Positions 19,655 to 32,825 are shown, counted from the stretch's first letter. The stretch: DNA of 64,000 bases from Prorocentrum cordatum (GCA_963575745.1 CAUYUJ010018629.1:131741-195740), one strand, 5' to 3'. Notes: generated by a model from the letters alone, not told the origin. Numbers and translations are program-made.

Positions 19655-22600
19655 GCGGGATTATCCGTTCACCCTGGGATTCCGCCCCATCGTTCATCCG
19701 AAATGTGAGTTCGTGCCACACCAGCCAGGCGAGGATCGACTGGCCCCCTCATCCATTGGAAAAAACTATGCGCGCATACGCGCTGTTTAAAATCAGCCAT
19801 GCTCGAAACCCCCCCGTAACAGAAAAAAACAAATTCATACGCACGCGCGTCGTCGCGCGCACGTGCAAAAATCTTCCAAAAAACGTTGGTTTCGCAAGGA
19901 TGTCATGATCGAATGCCCCGAGCACCTGTGAATTTTGTGGCTTACCAACATGATGTTTCCAAGAAGGTGCGCGCGCTGTGGCGAATTATCCAAAACATCG
20001 CAAGCTTTCAACACCCGCATCAAATACGACCAAACTGGCCTCACGCGCGCGTGTCGAAATCATTCGGCCGCCCTTGCGCGTGCGCTGGCTGGGCAGGATA
20101 CGAGCCCTGTCAAATAATACCACGCGGACCACTCGCGCCCGTCGGCCGCGCGCGCATGTCGAAATCCTTACAAACTTTTCCGCGCCAGCACGTGGACACC
20201 ATCATCGTCGTCGGCGTGATCAGCAGCGGTGCCGTCATTGGCATTGCTGTTGTTATCTTTATCGTCGCCACCAGCATCTCCAAAATCAATCATCGTGTCT
20301 GCCGCTGTCGACGTCGCCATGGTACCGCGCGCGCCCGAACCGCCGATTCGCATTGAAGCGCCCGCGAGTCAACGCGGCTTGCGAGACGCGCTGGGAAAGG
20401 CCCCAGCAGTCATCAGCGCCACCGCGGCCGCGTCGGTCGCGGCAGACCACTTGGCCACTCTGCGCGCGAGCCTGGCGCCAGCGTGGCCGCGGCGACCCGC
20501 CAGCCAGCGTCAAGCAGTCATCGCAATCGCCATCGCCGCCGCAAGGGTTTTGTAAACCAAGTTGCGGGTGGGTGGGCGGGGCGATAGCGCGAGCAGCGTG
20601 AACCCTCTGTTGCAAGCAGGAATTGGGATCCACCACCACCCCGAGGCCAAAATTATCCACGCCCCCTGGGGATGTACACTTTACGTGCGATTCTTGGAAG
20701 GTGAACGTGGGGGTCGGGTACAGGGTCCAGGAGATGGTGTCTTTATGGGCCATGAATGGGCGATGCGTCTTCGATTACTGTGTTCGGCGGGGGTGCGAAT
20801 TGAAGCTCCCCGCCTGCGCCCGTGCGCGAAACTTGAAGGGAAACGAAGCAAGGGGGCGGGGGGCTCGGGAAAGGCGACGAAGGCAACGTGCGCTGAGGGC
20901 GCAAAAAGACAAGGTTGAAATAAACGAAAGCGGTGAGGTGAGTGTCAAAATCTGCCCAGCCAATCTGACACGCGGAACACTGCGCCTCAGGTCTGGGGAT
21001 CTTGAAGGCCAGGGCAAAATGTGAATTCGCATTGTGGGGAAAAGTAAAATGTGAATTCACATTTTGGGAAAAAAAGGAAAATGTGAATTCACATTTTGGA
21101 ATTTTGTGTAGGAATCTTTATGAGGGGACCAGAATGTGAATTCACATTTTCGGAAAAAAGGAGAATTTGAATTCACATTTGGGAGCAAGGAAAATGTGAA
21201 TTCACATTTTTGGAGAGTCGCGGGACCCATTACAAATCTGTCTTTGGGGTCGATCGTTCATCGTTTGGGAGCATGCACGATCATCAATCGTACACACTCC
21301 ACTTCGCAACGCCACGCGCAGAATGCAAGAACGCCCGCACGCATGAACGATAATGGATGGACGGCGCGTGCGCCCACGCGGGCAACGCGCGGGCACGAAC
21401 GACTGGCCCTCCATGACCGCCAACATTGGATGCCAATCTTTCCCGATCACATACATGAGCGATACGTTGAGCATACATGGGCCATTCAGCCCCAATTGAA
21501 GACCCCCTGTTGCAGACCCCCTCTTTCGCCCACCAAGATTCTGCCCCATCGTTCATCCGAAATTCGAAATCAAATGCCCCCAGCCAGACCAGCCTCGACC
21601 CCCCTTCAATGGGTGCCATGCACGCGGACTTCGTCATCTTCAAACATATGTTTAACAAGACTCTCTTGCAACCAGCGAGGCGAAGTGCACGCGCCTTGGA
21701 AAACCTGGGGTTCCACGGGGATTTCGAAATCGGGGGCCCCGAAAACATAAAACCTCTGACTTCGCAACAGGAATGTTCAAAAAAGCCTGCGCTTGCGCTG
21801 TTTCGAAAGCGTTCGCCAACAACTTCTACTAAACGCAATCCTGGCGCGCCCAGGTCGACAGCGCTCGAAAGCCCCCGCGCGCGGGTCGTCGCCAGAACCC
21901 ATCAACAAACACAAACGCAAGTACATGAACAATGAACATGAGGACGAGACGCGCTCGCGCGCGAGAATCATTCAAAAACTGCGGACCCCGCAGGGATTTC
22001 GAAATCGATCGCCCCGAAAACATAAGAAAACGATGGCTGCGCAGCGGGAGTGGTAAAAACCTGCCCCCGCGCTCTTGTGTGTGTGTTTTTTTGGCTAGGG
22101 GGACAATTCTGTTGGTTCAACGTGCCCATCGCATGCAAACAAACAAGCCTCTCGCGCGCGCACGTCGAAATGATTCGGGCGCCCTTGCGCGCTAAGGGGG
22201 GGGGGGGGGTCGCGCCCCCGTCGCGTAGTGCCGCGCGGGCCACTCGCGCGCGCCGACCGCGCGCGCATGTCGAAATCCTTCCAGGCACTGCATCGCCGAT
22301 GCGCGGACGCCATCATCGTCGTCGCGTCAGCGCCGCCATTGCCCTTGCCGTCGCCATTGTCATCGTCGTCGCCAGCGTCGCGACTGCCATCATCATCGCG
22401 TCTGCCGCCGTCGACGTCGCCGCGATGCCGCGCCCGCCCGAGCCGCCGACGCGCGCTGACGTGCCCGCGCGTCAGTGCGCCCTGCGAGACGCGACGGGCC
22501 GTTTCCTGCGGCCAGCGCCGCCGCCGCCGCGTCGGCGGCGAAAGGGCACCCAGCCGCTCCGCGCGCAAGCCCGCGCGCTTGCGCGGCCGCGGCAACGCGC

Positions 22601-25600
22601 CGGCCGGCGCCAGGCAGCCACCGCAATCGCTTTCGCGTAGGTTCAGCAAACACCAATTGCGGACGGGCGGGCGGGATGATTGCGCGAGCGTGGGGGGCGG
22701 TCGCGCGCGAAGCAGTCGTAGTCACTCGCGCCGCAGAAACAAAACGCGCAAGAAACGATTAGGACCCGCCGCCCCCCCGAGGTCGGGATCGCCCCCCCCC
22801 CCCGGAGGCGCGCAACTTACGCGTGATCATGCCCCGTCGTTCGTTCCAGATGCGAATTCATATCACCCCGCCCAGGCCAGCGTCGACCCCCCTTCATTCC
22901 TCGGCCAAAAAACTGCGCGTACACTCGCTTGTCATCAACCATCAAGTTTCAGAACCCCCCTGCAATAAATTCGACGAAGTCCACGAGCGCGCATCGTCGC
23001 GCGCGCCGACAGCTCATTCAAAAACCTTCGATTCCCCGAGGATGTCAAGAAATAATGCGCGCTGAATAGAATGCAGCTGCGCGTTTTTTCTTTTTCGCGC
23101 ATGATCATTGCATGCAAAAACATGGCGATTCAAGAGAAAACTGCGCGATTCAGCGAATTCTGAAGATAACTGCGAGACGTCCAACGTCTCAATTTCGTCG
23201 CGCGCACATGTAGGGACCAGTCGAACGCCCTTGCGCGCGTGCTTGGGCGGGAGGGGCGCGACCCCCAGCGCTGCGCGGGCCACTCGGGCGCGTCGGCCGC
23301 GCGCGCGCGTCGAAACCCTTCCAAACCGTCATCGCCGACGAGCGGACGCCATCATGGTCGTCGGTGCGATTGACATCGGAGCGGCCGGTGCCCTCGCCTG
23401 TCTCATTGCCATCCATGTCACCAGCGTCGATTATCATTGCGTCTGCCGTTGTCGACGTCGCCGTGATGCCGCGCCCGCCCGGGTCACCGACTCGCACTGA
23501 CAGGGGGCCACATGCGAACCCTACCCCTACGCCCCACGATTTCTGAGGGGGAGGGTGGGGCTCGCACGCGGGCGGCACGGGCAGGGTTCGCACGCGACCC
23601 CCTGACCGGAGCGCCCGCGCGCCAGCGCGGCCTGCGAGACGCGCTGGAGAGCCCCATCGGTCAGCGCCGCCGCGACCGCGTGAACCGCGCCTGGCTAGCT
23701 GGTCGCCTTGCGCGCGAGCCCGCGCGCGCTAGCGCGGCCGCAGCGATGCGCCAGCCGGCGCCAAGCAGTCATCGCCGTCACCGCCGCATGGGCTTTGCAC
23801 GCCAAATCGCGGGTGAGTGGGTCGGATGATTGCGCCGGCAGTGGAGCTGACAACATCTCAAGTTCGGCGGGGTTAATTGCGCCGCATAGCTTCCACCGCA
23901 TATATTGTTCCACAGAAAGTAGACAACATCTGTTCTCCTTCGTAAAAGAGACTTGGCATCTACCATTCCGCAGATTTTCCGTTCGCCCTTCGGCATTGCA
24001 CTGCGCGTGTGCATCTGCCCCTGCCTTGATTATTCACACACGAACATAGCATCCCAACCAAAACCTGGATCGAGTGGCCCTCTAATCCAGGACGGATACT
24101 ACTATGTGCGCACACTCGTTTATCAAAACCCACATGTGGTCAATAACTGTTTGCAAGACATGTGTCAAAATCCACGCGCGTACGCTGCCGCGTGCGCATG
24201 CCGAAAACCAATCAACAAAAATCTTTGGTGCCGCGAGGTGGTTCAAAACGGATCATCCCGAAACCATACTGTTTTGCTACATTGTGTTTCCGAAGCGTCT
24301 GCGCGAGCGCTCTTGCGAGTTCACCGGGGGACCATTGGTTTCCAATATTCTCATCAAGCGCAACCAAACGGACCCCTCGCTCGCGCATGTCGAAACCATT
24401 CGAACCTTTCGCGCGCGTGCCGGGGCGGTGCCATCCCCGTCATATAAGACCATGCGGTCCACTCGCCCCTGTTGGCCGCGCGCGCACGTCGAAATCCGGC
24501 CAATACTTTTGTCACCGACAAGTGGACACCATCATCGTCACCAGCGTGATCAGCATCAGCGCCGTCATTGCCCTTGCCGTTGTAATCGTCACCCCCGTCG
24601 CCAGCATCGATACTACCATCGCCGCGTCTGCCGTTGTCGGCTTCAGCGCGGCCGCAACGATGCGCCATCGAACGCAAAGCAGTCATCGCAGTCAACTCCG
24701 CATGGGTTTTGCGAATAAAATTGCGGGTGGGTGGGCGGGACGATTGCGCGAGAAATAGAATTGACAACTTCAGACCTGGCAGGGTGAATTGCACCTCCTT
24801 GGTTGCCCCACGGCAGACGTTGCACCGAATTTGTTGCACAAGATGGGTCGCCCATCGTACATATTGCTCCGCATCGATTGCACAACGAAGATTGCAAGCA
24901 TACGTGGTTTATTCACACAGACTGCATCGCATAGATAACACCACATCATTTACACACACTATATTCTCTTTTCTAAAACAAATTAGGATCTACCCCCACC
25001 CCCCCGGCGTTATCAATCCCTCTTTTGGGTATGTAAATCATGTATGATTATGACCGCATGTCCATCCGAAATATGAATTTACACTATCCCAAGCCGGCCC
25101 GTATCCCCCCCTGAGGTTCCCTATGTGAAAAACACTATGCGGTGACATTTCTTGTTCTGGCATAACACTTTACCACGAATCCCTTGCAAAGAACGGGGCG
25201 AACTGCACACGCGCGCGTCGTCGCGCGCGCATGCCAAAATCCTTCAAAAACCTTCGGTGCTGGAAGGATTTCGCAATCGAGTTTCCAAAAAAAAACATAC
25301 AGAAACACAGGGTTTCGTAACACTGATTTGCTAAAAAAAAGCTTACGCGCGAGCTCTTGCGAAATCTTAAGAAAACAACAGATTTTTCAAGACTCTCACA
25401 AAATGCTACCAAACGGGCTTCGCGCGCGCGTATGTCGAAATCTGTCGGGCGCCCTTGCGCGTGTGCCGTCGCGAGAATCCTCTGCAAAAAACGCGACGGA
25501 ATGCAGACGCGCGCGTCGTCGCGCGCGTAGGCCGAAATCCTTCAAAAACCTTCGGCTTCGGAAGGATTTCAAAATCGTGTGTCCAAAAAACCTACAAAAA

Positions 25601-25851
25601 AAACACAAGGTTTCGCAACACGGATTTTCAACAAAAGCGTGCGCGCGCGCTCTTGCGTCGTCGTCGTCGTCGTCGTCGTCCTCCCTCCTCCCTCGTCGTC
25701 GTCGTCGTCGTCGTCTTCTTTCCTCGTCGTCACCGTCGTCGTCGTCTTGGCGTCGTCGTCGCTTCTGTCGTCGTTGTCGCGTCGCCGTGGTCGTCTTTCC
25801 TCCCTCGTCGTCCGTCGTCGGCGTTTCGTCGTTGTCCCTCCTATTTCGTCT

Positions 25852-25886
<35 letters not shown>

Positions 25887-28508
25887 TTCACTCCTCCCTC
25901 GTAGTTGTCCTCCTCCCTCGTCGTCGTCGTCGTCCGTCGTCGGCGTCTCGTCGTTGTCCCTCCTATTTCGTCGCCGTCGTCGTCTGCGTCGTCGTTGTCG
26001 TCGTCTTCCCTCCTCCCTCGTCGTTGTCGTCGTCGGCGTCGCTGTCCTTCCTCCTTTTTCGTCGTTCGCGTCGTCGCCGTCTTCCCTCCTCCATCGTCGT
26101 TGTCGTCGTTGTCGCCGTCGTCGTCCTCCCTCCTCCCTCGTCCTTGTTGGCGACGTCATCGTCGCCGTCGTCGTCGTCAGCGTCGTCGTCGTCTTCGTCG
26201 TCGTCGACGTCGGCGGTGCCGTCGCAGTCGGTGTCGGCGGCGCCGTCGTCGTCGTTGTCATTGTCGCTGTCGTCGTCGGCGTCGTGGCCAAGTGCCATGT
26301 GGTACCTACCGTCGCGGCCTTGTCTTAAGAGGTTTTGCGACCAAGTTGCGGGTGGGAGGGTGGGATGTTTGCACGAGCAGTAGAGAGGACAGCCTCAAGA
26401 CGGTCAAATATTCATTCTTCTTTCTAAAAACAGAATAGGATCTATCCCCCCCGGCGTTATCACTCCCCCTTTCGGGTACGTAAATCACATATGATTCTGA
26501 CCACATGTCCATCCTAAATATGAATTTACACTATCCCCGGGGGGCCGGTATTCCCCCCTGAGGTTCCCGTGTAAAAAAAACACTATGCGGTGACATCGTT
26601 TGTTCTAACATCACACTTTTTCGCTAATTCCTTGCAACAAAAGGGACGAAATGCACACGCGCGCGTCGTCGCGCGCGCATGCCGCAATCCTTCAAAAACC
26701 TTCGGTGCCGGAAGGATTTCGCAATCGAGTTTCAAAAAAACATGCAAAAAACACAGGGTTTCGCAACACTGATTTGCTAAAAAAGCTTCCGCGCGAGCTC
26801 TTGCGAAATCTTAAGAAAACCACAGATTTTCAAAATTTTCACAACATGCTATTAAACGGGCTTCGCGCGCGCGTATGTCGAAATCTGTCGAACGCCCTTG
26901 CGCGTGTGCCGTCGCGAGAATCCTTTGCAAAAAACGGGACGAAGTGCAGACGCGCGCGTCGTCGCGCGCGCATGCCGAAAACCTTCAAAACCCATCGGTT
27001 TCGGAAGGATTTCAAAATCGTGCGTCCAAAAAACATACAAAAACCCAAGGTTTCGCAACACGGATTTTCAACAAAAGCGTGCGCGCGCGCTCTTGCGACG
27101 TCGTCGTCGTCGCCGTCCTCCCTCCTCCCGCGTCGTCGTCGTCGTCGCCTACGTCGTCCTCTGTCTTTTCTCGTGTTCGTCGTCGTCGTTCTCTTTGGCG
27201 TCGTGGTCGTTTCCGTCGTCGTTGTCGCCGTGGTCGTCCTTCCTCCTCCTCCCACGTCGTCGTCGTCGTCGTCCGTCGTCGGCGTCTCGTCGTCGTCCCT
27301 CCTATTTCGTCGCCGTCGTCGTCGTCGTTGTCGTCGTCGTCTTCCCTCCACCCTCGTCGTTGTCGTCGTCGGCGTCGCCGTCCTTCCTCCTTCGTCGTCG
27401 TTCGCGTCGTCGCCGTCCTCTCTCCTCCCTCGTCGTTGTCGTCGTTGTCGTCATTGTCGCCGTCGTCGTCCTTCCTCCTCCCTCGTCGTCGCCTTCGTTG
27501 GAGTCGTCGTCGTCATCGTCGTCGTCGTCGTTGTCGTCGTCGAAATCGTCGGAGACGTCGTCGGTGTCGTCGTCGTCGTTGTCGTCGGTGTCGTCGTAGT
27601 CGGTCTTAACAGGTTTTGCAAACCAAGTTGCGGGTGGGTGGGGTGGGATGTTTGCGCGAGCAGTGGAGATGACGACTTCAAGGTCAGCAGAGTGGATTGC
27701 ACAGCATAGAATGCACCACATAGCTTGAACCACATATTTCGCTTCACAAATATTGTACGACATACATTCTACCTCACAGATCGCAACACATTGATTCCCC
27801 TTCCTAAAAACAGAATAGGATCTACCCCCCCCGGCGTTATCGACACCCCTTTCGGGTATGTCAATCATCCACGATTCTGACCACATGTCCATCCTAAATA
27901 TGAATTTACACTATCCCAGGCCAGCCGGTTTCCCCCCCTGAGGTCCCCTTGTAAAAAAATACTGTGCGGTGGCATTTTTTGTTCTAACATAACACTTTTC
28001 ACGAATTCCTTGCAACAAATGAGACGAAGTGCGCACGCGCGCGTCGACGCGCGCGCATGCCGAAATCCTTCAAAAACCTTCCGTGCCGGAAGGATGTCGC
28101 AATCGAGTGTCCAAAAAACATACAAAATCACAGGGTTTCGTAACACTGATTTGCTAAAAAAGCTTCCGCGCGAGCTCTTGCGAAATCTTAAGAACACCAC
28201 AGATTTTTCAAGATTTTCACAACATGCTATTAAACGGGCTTCGCGCGGGCAAAGGCGAAATCCGTCGAACGCCCTTGCGCGTGTGCCGTCGCGAGAATCC
28301 TCTGCAAAAAACGGGACGAAGTGCAGACGCGCGCGTCGTCGCGCGCGCATGCCGAAAACCTTCAAAACCCATCGGTTACGGAAGGATTTCAAAATCGTGT
28401 GTCCAAAAAACCTACAACAACCCAAGGTTTCGCAACACGCATTTTCAACAAAAGCGTGCGCGCGCGCTCTTGCGTCGTCGTAGTCGTCGTCGCCGTCCTC
28501 CCTCCTCC

Positions 28509-28547
<39 letters not shown>

Positions 28548-29110
28548 TACGTCGTCCTCTGTCTTTCCTCGTGTTCGTCGTCGTCGTCCCCTTTGGCGTC
28601 GTGGTCGTTTCCGTCGTCGTTGTCGCCGTGGTCGTCCTTCCTCCTCCTCCCTCGTCGTCGTCGTCGTCGTCCCTCGTCGGCGTCTCGTCGTCGTCCCTCC
28701 TATTTCGTCGCCGTCGTCGTCGTCGTCGTCGTTGTCGTCGTCTTCCCTCCTCCCTCGTCGTTGTCGTCGTCGGCGTCGCCATCCTTCCTCCTTCGTCGTC
28801 GTTCGCGTCGTCGCCGTCCTCCCTCCTCCCTCGTCGTTGTCGTCGCTGTCGTCGTTGTCGTCGTTGTCGCCGTCGTCGTCCTTCCTCCTCCCTCGTCGTC
28901 GTCTTCGTTGGCGTCGTCGTCGTCGTCTTCGTCGTCGTAGGCGTCGGCGTCGGTGTCGTCGTCGAAGTCGTCGGAGACGTCGTCGGTGTCGTCGTCGTCG
29001 TTGTCGTCGGTGCCGTCGTAGTCGGTCTTAAGAGGTTTTGCAAACCAAGTTGCGGGTGGGTGGGTGGGATGTTTGCGCGAGCAGTGGAGATGACGATTTC
29101 AAGTTCAGCA
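19655..29110 (+). repeat. Degenerate tandem array, about seven 0.8-1.4-kb units
   Basis: Each unit starts near a CATCCGAAATNTGAATT phrase (19690, 21550, 22840, 25065, 26510, 27890) and ends near CAAGTTGCGGGTGGGTGGGC followed by GCGCGAGCAGT (20560, 22660, 23805, 24725, 26340, 27625, 29045). Between are GCGCGCGTCGTCGCGCGCGC, CCGAAATCCTTCAAAAACC and a GTC-rich segment. Units 5-7 (from 25045) are close copies with expanded (GTC)n; units 1-4 are diverged and lack the expansion. Large S/V/R-rich ORFs here are artefacts. Confidence 0.85.
21014..21215. repeat. Six copies of palindrome AAATGTGAATTCACATTT
   Basis: Near-perfect copies near 21016, 21046, 21078, 21132, 21162 and 21191, within a unit spacer of the tandem array. 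Confidence 0.9.
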
Positions 29111-29289
29111 GAGTGGGTTGAACCACATAAGATGCACCACGCAGCTTGCCCCGCACGGGGTGCTCAACATAGATTGCACCACACGAGTTGTATTGTGCCA
29201 ACTAGACACGCACGGTTTGGGGCCAACGCTGGCTAATACTTTACATAGGCGTTGGGCCCATGTTGAGAGGTGGGCGCTAGTTAGGGACC

Positions 29290-29890
29290 CATCCCTTCTT
29301 TGATCGAACCTCTAAGGCGGCCCCACGATAGCCAAGGCTCCCAAGAGTGCCCCAAGAGGGCCCGAAGAGGCGCCCAGGACACCCCGAAGAGGTCCCCCAA
29401 GAAGACTTCCAAGAGGCCCCCAAGAGGCCCCCGAGGCACCCAGGATGCTCCAAGAGGCCCTGGGGACCGCCAAGGGGCCCCCCACACGCCCCAAGAGAAC
29501 TCCAAGGAGCTCTCAAGAGACATCCGAAACGACTCCGAGAGGCATCCAAGAGGCACCTGGCCTTTCTGCTCGCCCTCCTGCTCCCTTCCTCCTTCTCCTC
29601 CTCCTCCTCCTCCTCCTCCTCCTCCTCCTCCTTCTCGTCCTCCTCCTCCTCTACGTCCTCCTCTACATCCTCCTCCTCGTCCTCCTCATCCTTCTCCTCC
29701 TCCTGTCCCTTATCCGTTTATTGATTATCCTCCTCTTCCTCCTCCTCCGCCTCCTCCTCCGATTACTTCTCCATCCTCCCTCGCTTGGGGTATGACAGCT
29801 TCCCCAGCCCTCCATTCATCTGCATCCCTGATCAGGGCAAAGCGCCTGGGCACCGTCTCTGGATGGGCTGGTGGGGTCTCGCGAGGCGTC
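29290..29890 (+). repeat. Dispersed repeat block D2, copy 1
   Basis: Starts with degenerate CCAAGAGGCCCC 12-mers (to 29560), then a (TCC)n tract, and ends ATCCCTGATCAGGGCAA...GGGCTGGTGGGG. The same order occurs at 61330-61840. Earlier parts resemble 56830-57110. Confidence 0.82.
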
Positions 29891-30318
29891 CAAAAGACCT
29901 TCCGCTCGTCTCCCTGTCGCGCTTCCGAGGAGAGCTTTCGGGGGGAACCGGCCCAGGGGACGCGCGGGAACGAGAGAGGGAGGAGAGATAAGACGAGCGC
30001 GTGGGGGAAGGAGAGAGGAATCGATGCGGCGTCGACGCGCTGCCAACGAGCCCACAAGCCCAGAGCTCCAGATCACCGTGCGGCCCGAGGCGTCCGCGTC
30101 CCTGGGCAGCCCTGGGGCAGGAGGGGCAAGACGAGGGAGGAAGGGGAGGACGAAGCCCTTCTTCGCCTCCCCATCGCATCTTCTTGCGCTTGCACTCGCC
30201 TCTCTCCCCTGCTTCCCGTCCTCCCAGTCTCCCTGTCCATCTTTCCCGTCCCGTCCGAAGTCCCCTCTCCCTTTCCATGCTCCTTCCTCCCCCCTTTGCC
30301 TCGCGCTCCGCACCCCTC

Positions 30319-30369
<51 letters not shown>

Positions 30370-30670
30370 TTCCCTCGCTGTCTCTCTTCCTTCCCCCAAA
30401 TGTTCCCCCAAGGGTTTCCTCAAGAGGCTGTCGCCCTCATTGTCTTCCCCCTCTCTCTCTCTCTCGCTCTCTCTCTCTTTCTCTCTTGTTTCTCTTTCTC
30501 CCCAAGTGTTCCCCGAGGATTTCCTTACGAGGCTGTCGTCCTCATTGTCCTCCCCCCCTCTCTCTCTCTGGCCCTCCTTCCCTGCCCTTCCCTGCCCGCC
30601 TCCCTCCCCCTCGCTCCCTCCCCGTTCTCCCCTCATCCCTTCCTCCCCTCCCTCTCTCCGGCCTCTTCCC
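29891..30670. repeat. Spacer and (CT)n tract with a two-copy repeat
   Basis: 30310-30590 is CT-rich and contains two copies of GTTCCCC-AGG-TTTCCT-A-GAGGCTGTCG-CCTCATTGTC (about 30400 and 30508). 29891-30300 has no supported gene. Confidence 0.65.
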
Positions 30671-30680
30671 TCTCCCCTTA

Positions 30681-30854
30681 CAGTTAAAACGTATAGTAAG
30701 GACGCGTGGTAAGGACGCAAGACCCTTGGAGGCCGAAGTTGGGTTTTTTTAAGGGCGGCGGGCGACTAGTGATAATGGCAAGGACGGGCCTCAGAGGCAA
30801 GGACCCAAGGATACCCTTGAAAAAGTCGTTTGTCCTTACTATGCGCGTTGACTG
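30681..30854. mobile_element. MITE family 3, copy 2
   Basis: 174 bp, TA on both sides, CAGTTAAAACG...GCGTTGACTG ends. Confidence 0.85.
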
Positions 30855-30919
30855 TATGCCCTCCTCCCCTGCCCTCATCCCCCCGCTCTATCCCTGCATT
30901 GATGACGCGCTAGCGGCTA

Positions 30920-31093
30920 GCGTCAACCCCGTACAGTAAGGACGTGCGATAAGGATGCAAGGGCCTTGGACGCCCATTCCGAGGCGTTTCGAGCGGGGCG
31001 CGGCCAACGAAAGTGGCCAAGGCTGGACCGAGGAGGCAAGGATGCAGGATTACCCTTGGGAAGGTTGCCCATCCTTACTATGCGGGTTGACCG
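30920..31093. mobile_element. MITE family 3, copy 3
   Basis: 174 bp with TA flanks. Internal GGATGCAAGGGCCTTGGACG is shared with copies 1 and 4. Confidence 0.82.
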
Positions 31094-31099
31094 TAGCGC

Positions 31100-31204
31100 C
31101 CGCTTGCTAACATTTTCAACAAGAACCAAACATAGTCCAACAATCGTCCCCAGACTATTTTCTGAGTGTTGCTGAACATTCCTACTGTAGAGGGACGCGT
31201 CCGA
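31100..31204. mobile_element. MITE family 2, partial copy
   Basis: Right end ACTGTAGAGGGACGCGTCCGA preceded by the family's AT-rich centre; the left end is degraded. Confidence 0.65.
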
Positions 31205-31409
31205 TGTTGTCGCAATTGCCAGCCGAAAGGCAGTCAGGCGGATCGACGAGCACGCGGTATGACCTGGACAGGCATTGCAGCATCGCAGCAGACAAGCTCG
31301 AAGAACCATCCTCCTCGTCGTTTTCGTCGTCCCCCCCACTCCTCCGCCCTCGTTCTGCTCCTCCTCCTCCTCCTCCTTTCTGGCAGGCCTTGCCGCCGCT
31401 GTCGCCTAC

Positions 31410-31507
31410 CTTCCCCTCGTACTCGACGTCGAAGCTCATGTCCATGAGATGTCTGGCGGGCGCGCAAGGCACCCCGCACTCGCCCCCGAGGAGAAGCCGG
31501 AGGAAGC
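31410..31507 (-). CDS. Internal exon, unknown protein
   Basis: Pyrimidine tract and CCAAG acceptor, then 2 nt plus 32 codons reading FLRLLLGGECGVPCAPARHL...MSFDVEYEGK, then a canonical AAG|GTAGGC donor. GC3 is high. Together these are the best generic exon evidence in the window. No family recognised. A downstream run (31330-31205, LSAAMLQCLSRSYRV...) may be the next exon, ending at a MITE family 2 end. Confidence 0.5.
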
Positions 31508-31546
31508 CTTGGAAGGGAAGCAGATGGCCAGAGGGAGGACAACTTA

Positions 31547-31670
31547 CCGTCGCTCGGACGGTCATTTCCCGTGCATTTGTCCGGTTTCGCGCGTGTTTTT
31601 TTGCTCGATGGTCCCGAATGGTCCTCGATGGTTCTCGCGAGAAAAAATGCACGCGTCCGAGCGATGCCAA
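31547..31670. mobile_element. Hairpin element, family 1, copy E
   Basis: Diverged full-length palindrome (GTCGCTCGGACGGTCATTTC... to ...GTCCGAGCGATGCCAA). It lies about 40 bp upstream, in minus sense, of the exon at 31410-31507, so it sits in that exon's upstream intron. Confidence 0.85.
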
Positions 31671-32599
31671 GAGAAAGAGACAAAACGGTGGGCTCCCGTC
31701 GCGTTCCACCCCGTGCTTCCTCCCCCAATGAGGGGGAAAAAAAAGGGCTGGCCTTGGGCTCGCGCGGGCCGTGCGGGGAGATCACATCTCTTGTCCTCTC
31801 CCGCCCGTGCTGCTCGGCGCTTGCGGCCCGCTTTGCGTCTGGGCGGGGGGGGGTGGCGCTCGTGGCCGGCTGTCGCGCTTTGATGCCGCGCTCTGCGTCA
31901 CCTGCGACAATTTGAATGTCCGCTCCGGCGCCTGAGGGGCCCTCTCCGACCATGCCTTAATCTTGTGGACGCCACGACAAGGGACACTCTAACAAACCCT
32001 ATCATTGAATTAACTATGTGTTTGAAAAGTGTAAACCATGTTCTAAAAATGTTCCAAACATGTCTTTACATATTTAAAACATGGTTGGAGCGTTTTTGGC
32101 CGCCTGGAGGTTGTTTCGCGGCGCGTTTCCTTTCCATTGGTCGGCTTCCGCGGCCTTAGTCCCGCCGGCCCTGTGGGCGGGGGTGGTCAGGAGTGCTTCC
32201 TCTTCTGGCATGATTATTCTCACTCGGGGGGCGGCTGGGCCTGCCGCTCTCCCCCTGGGCCTGGGCGGGGGTGAGGGGACCACGTGGGGCGTCCAGGGTG
32301 GCCTGGGGCGGCTCGGAGATGATGGCCTCACGACGACCTTTCTAGGACATCAGCATGTTTGCTGCCTCGCCTTTTCGCTTCCGATGGGCATCGGAAGCCT
32401 CGGGGTGGCCCCGTGAGGGCCTCGGGGCGGCCCGGGCGGCCTGCAGGGCTGCCCCGGAACGCCCCAGGGCGGCCCTGGGGGCCTTCCAGGGTGGCCGCCA
32501 GCGGGGTCGGGCGGGCCGAGAGCGCCGTGGGGCGGCCCCCAGGGGGCCTCCGGAAAGCCTCCAGGGGGCCGGGAGGCCGCGATATGGGTACGCCGGCAT
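31671..32599. other. Unassigned GC-rich sequence
   Basis: 31980-32095 is an AT-richer patch. 32390-32580 repeats CCTCGGGGCGGCC/CCAGGGCGGCC motifs. No gene supported. Confidence 0.4.
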
Positions 32600-32609
32600 G
32601 CCGCTTCTT

Positions 32610-32631
32610 GCTCTTCCTCCTCCTCCTCCTG

Positions 32632-32663
<32 letters not shown>

Positions 32664-32725
32664 ACTACTACTACTGCTGCTACTGCTGCTGTTGCTGCTG
32701 CTGCTGCTAGTACTAGTACTAGTAC
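32610..32725. repeat. (CTG)n/(CTA)n array running into the gap
   Basis: CTG triplets with CTA variants, ending in TAGTACTAGTAC just before the Ns. Confidence 0.95.
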
Positions 32726-32825
32726 NNNNNNNNNNNNNNNNNNNNNNNNNNNNNNNNNNNNNNNNNNNNNNNNNNNNNNNNNNNNNNNNNNNNNNNNNNN
32801 NNNNNNNNNNNNNNNNNNNNNNNNN
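32726..32825. other. Assembly gap (100 N)
   Basis: Exactly 100 N between a CTG/CTA array and a TCC array. A round number suggests unknown true size. Confidence 0.99.

Noticed and set aside
25184-29031. Long V/S/R-rich ORFs on both strands
   Set aside because: They coincide with (GTC)n expansions of the tandem array and change frame between units.
29300-30712. 470-aa ORF beginning with PKR/QEAP-type repeats
   Set aside because: Reads through degenerate CCAAGAGG 12-mers and CT tracts; the same block at 61330 does not keep the frame.
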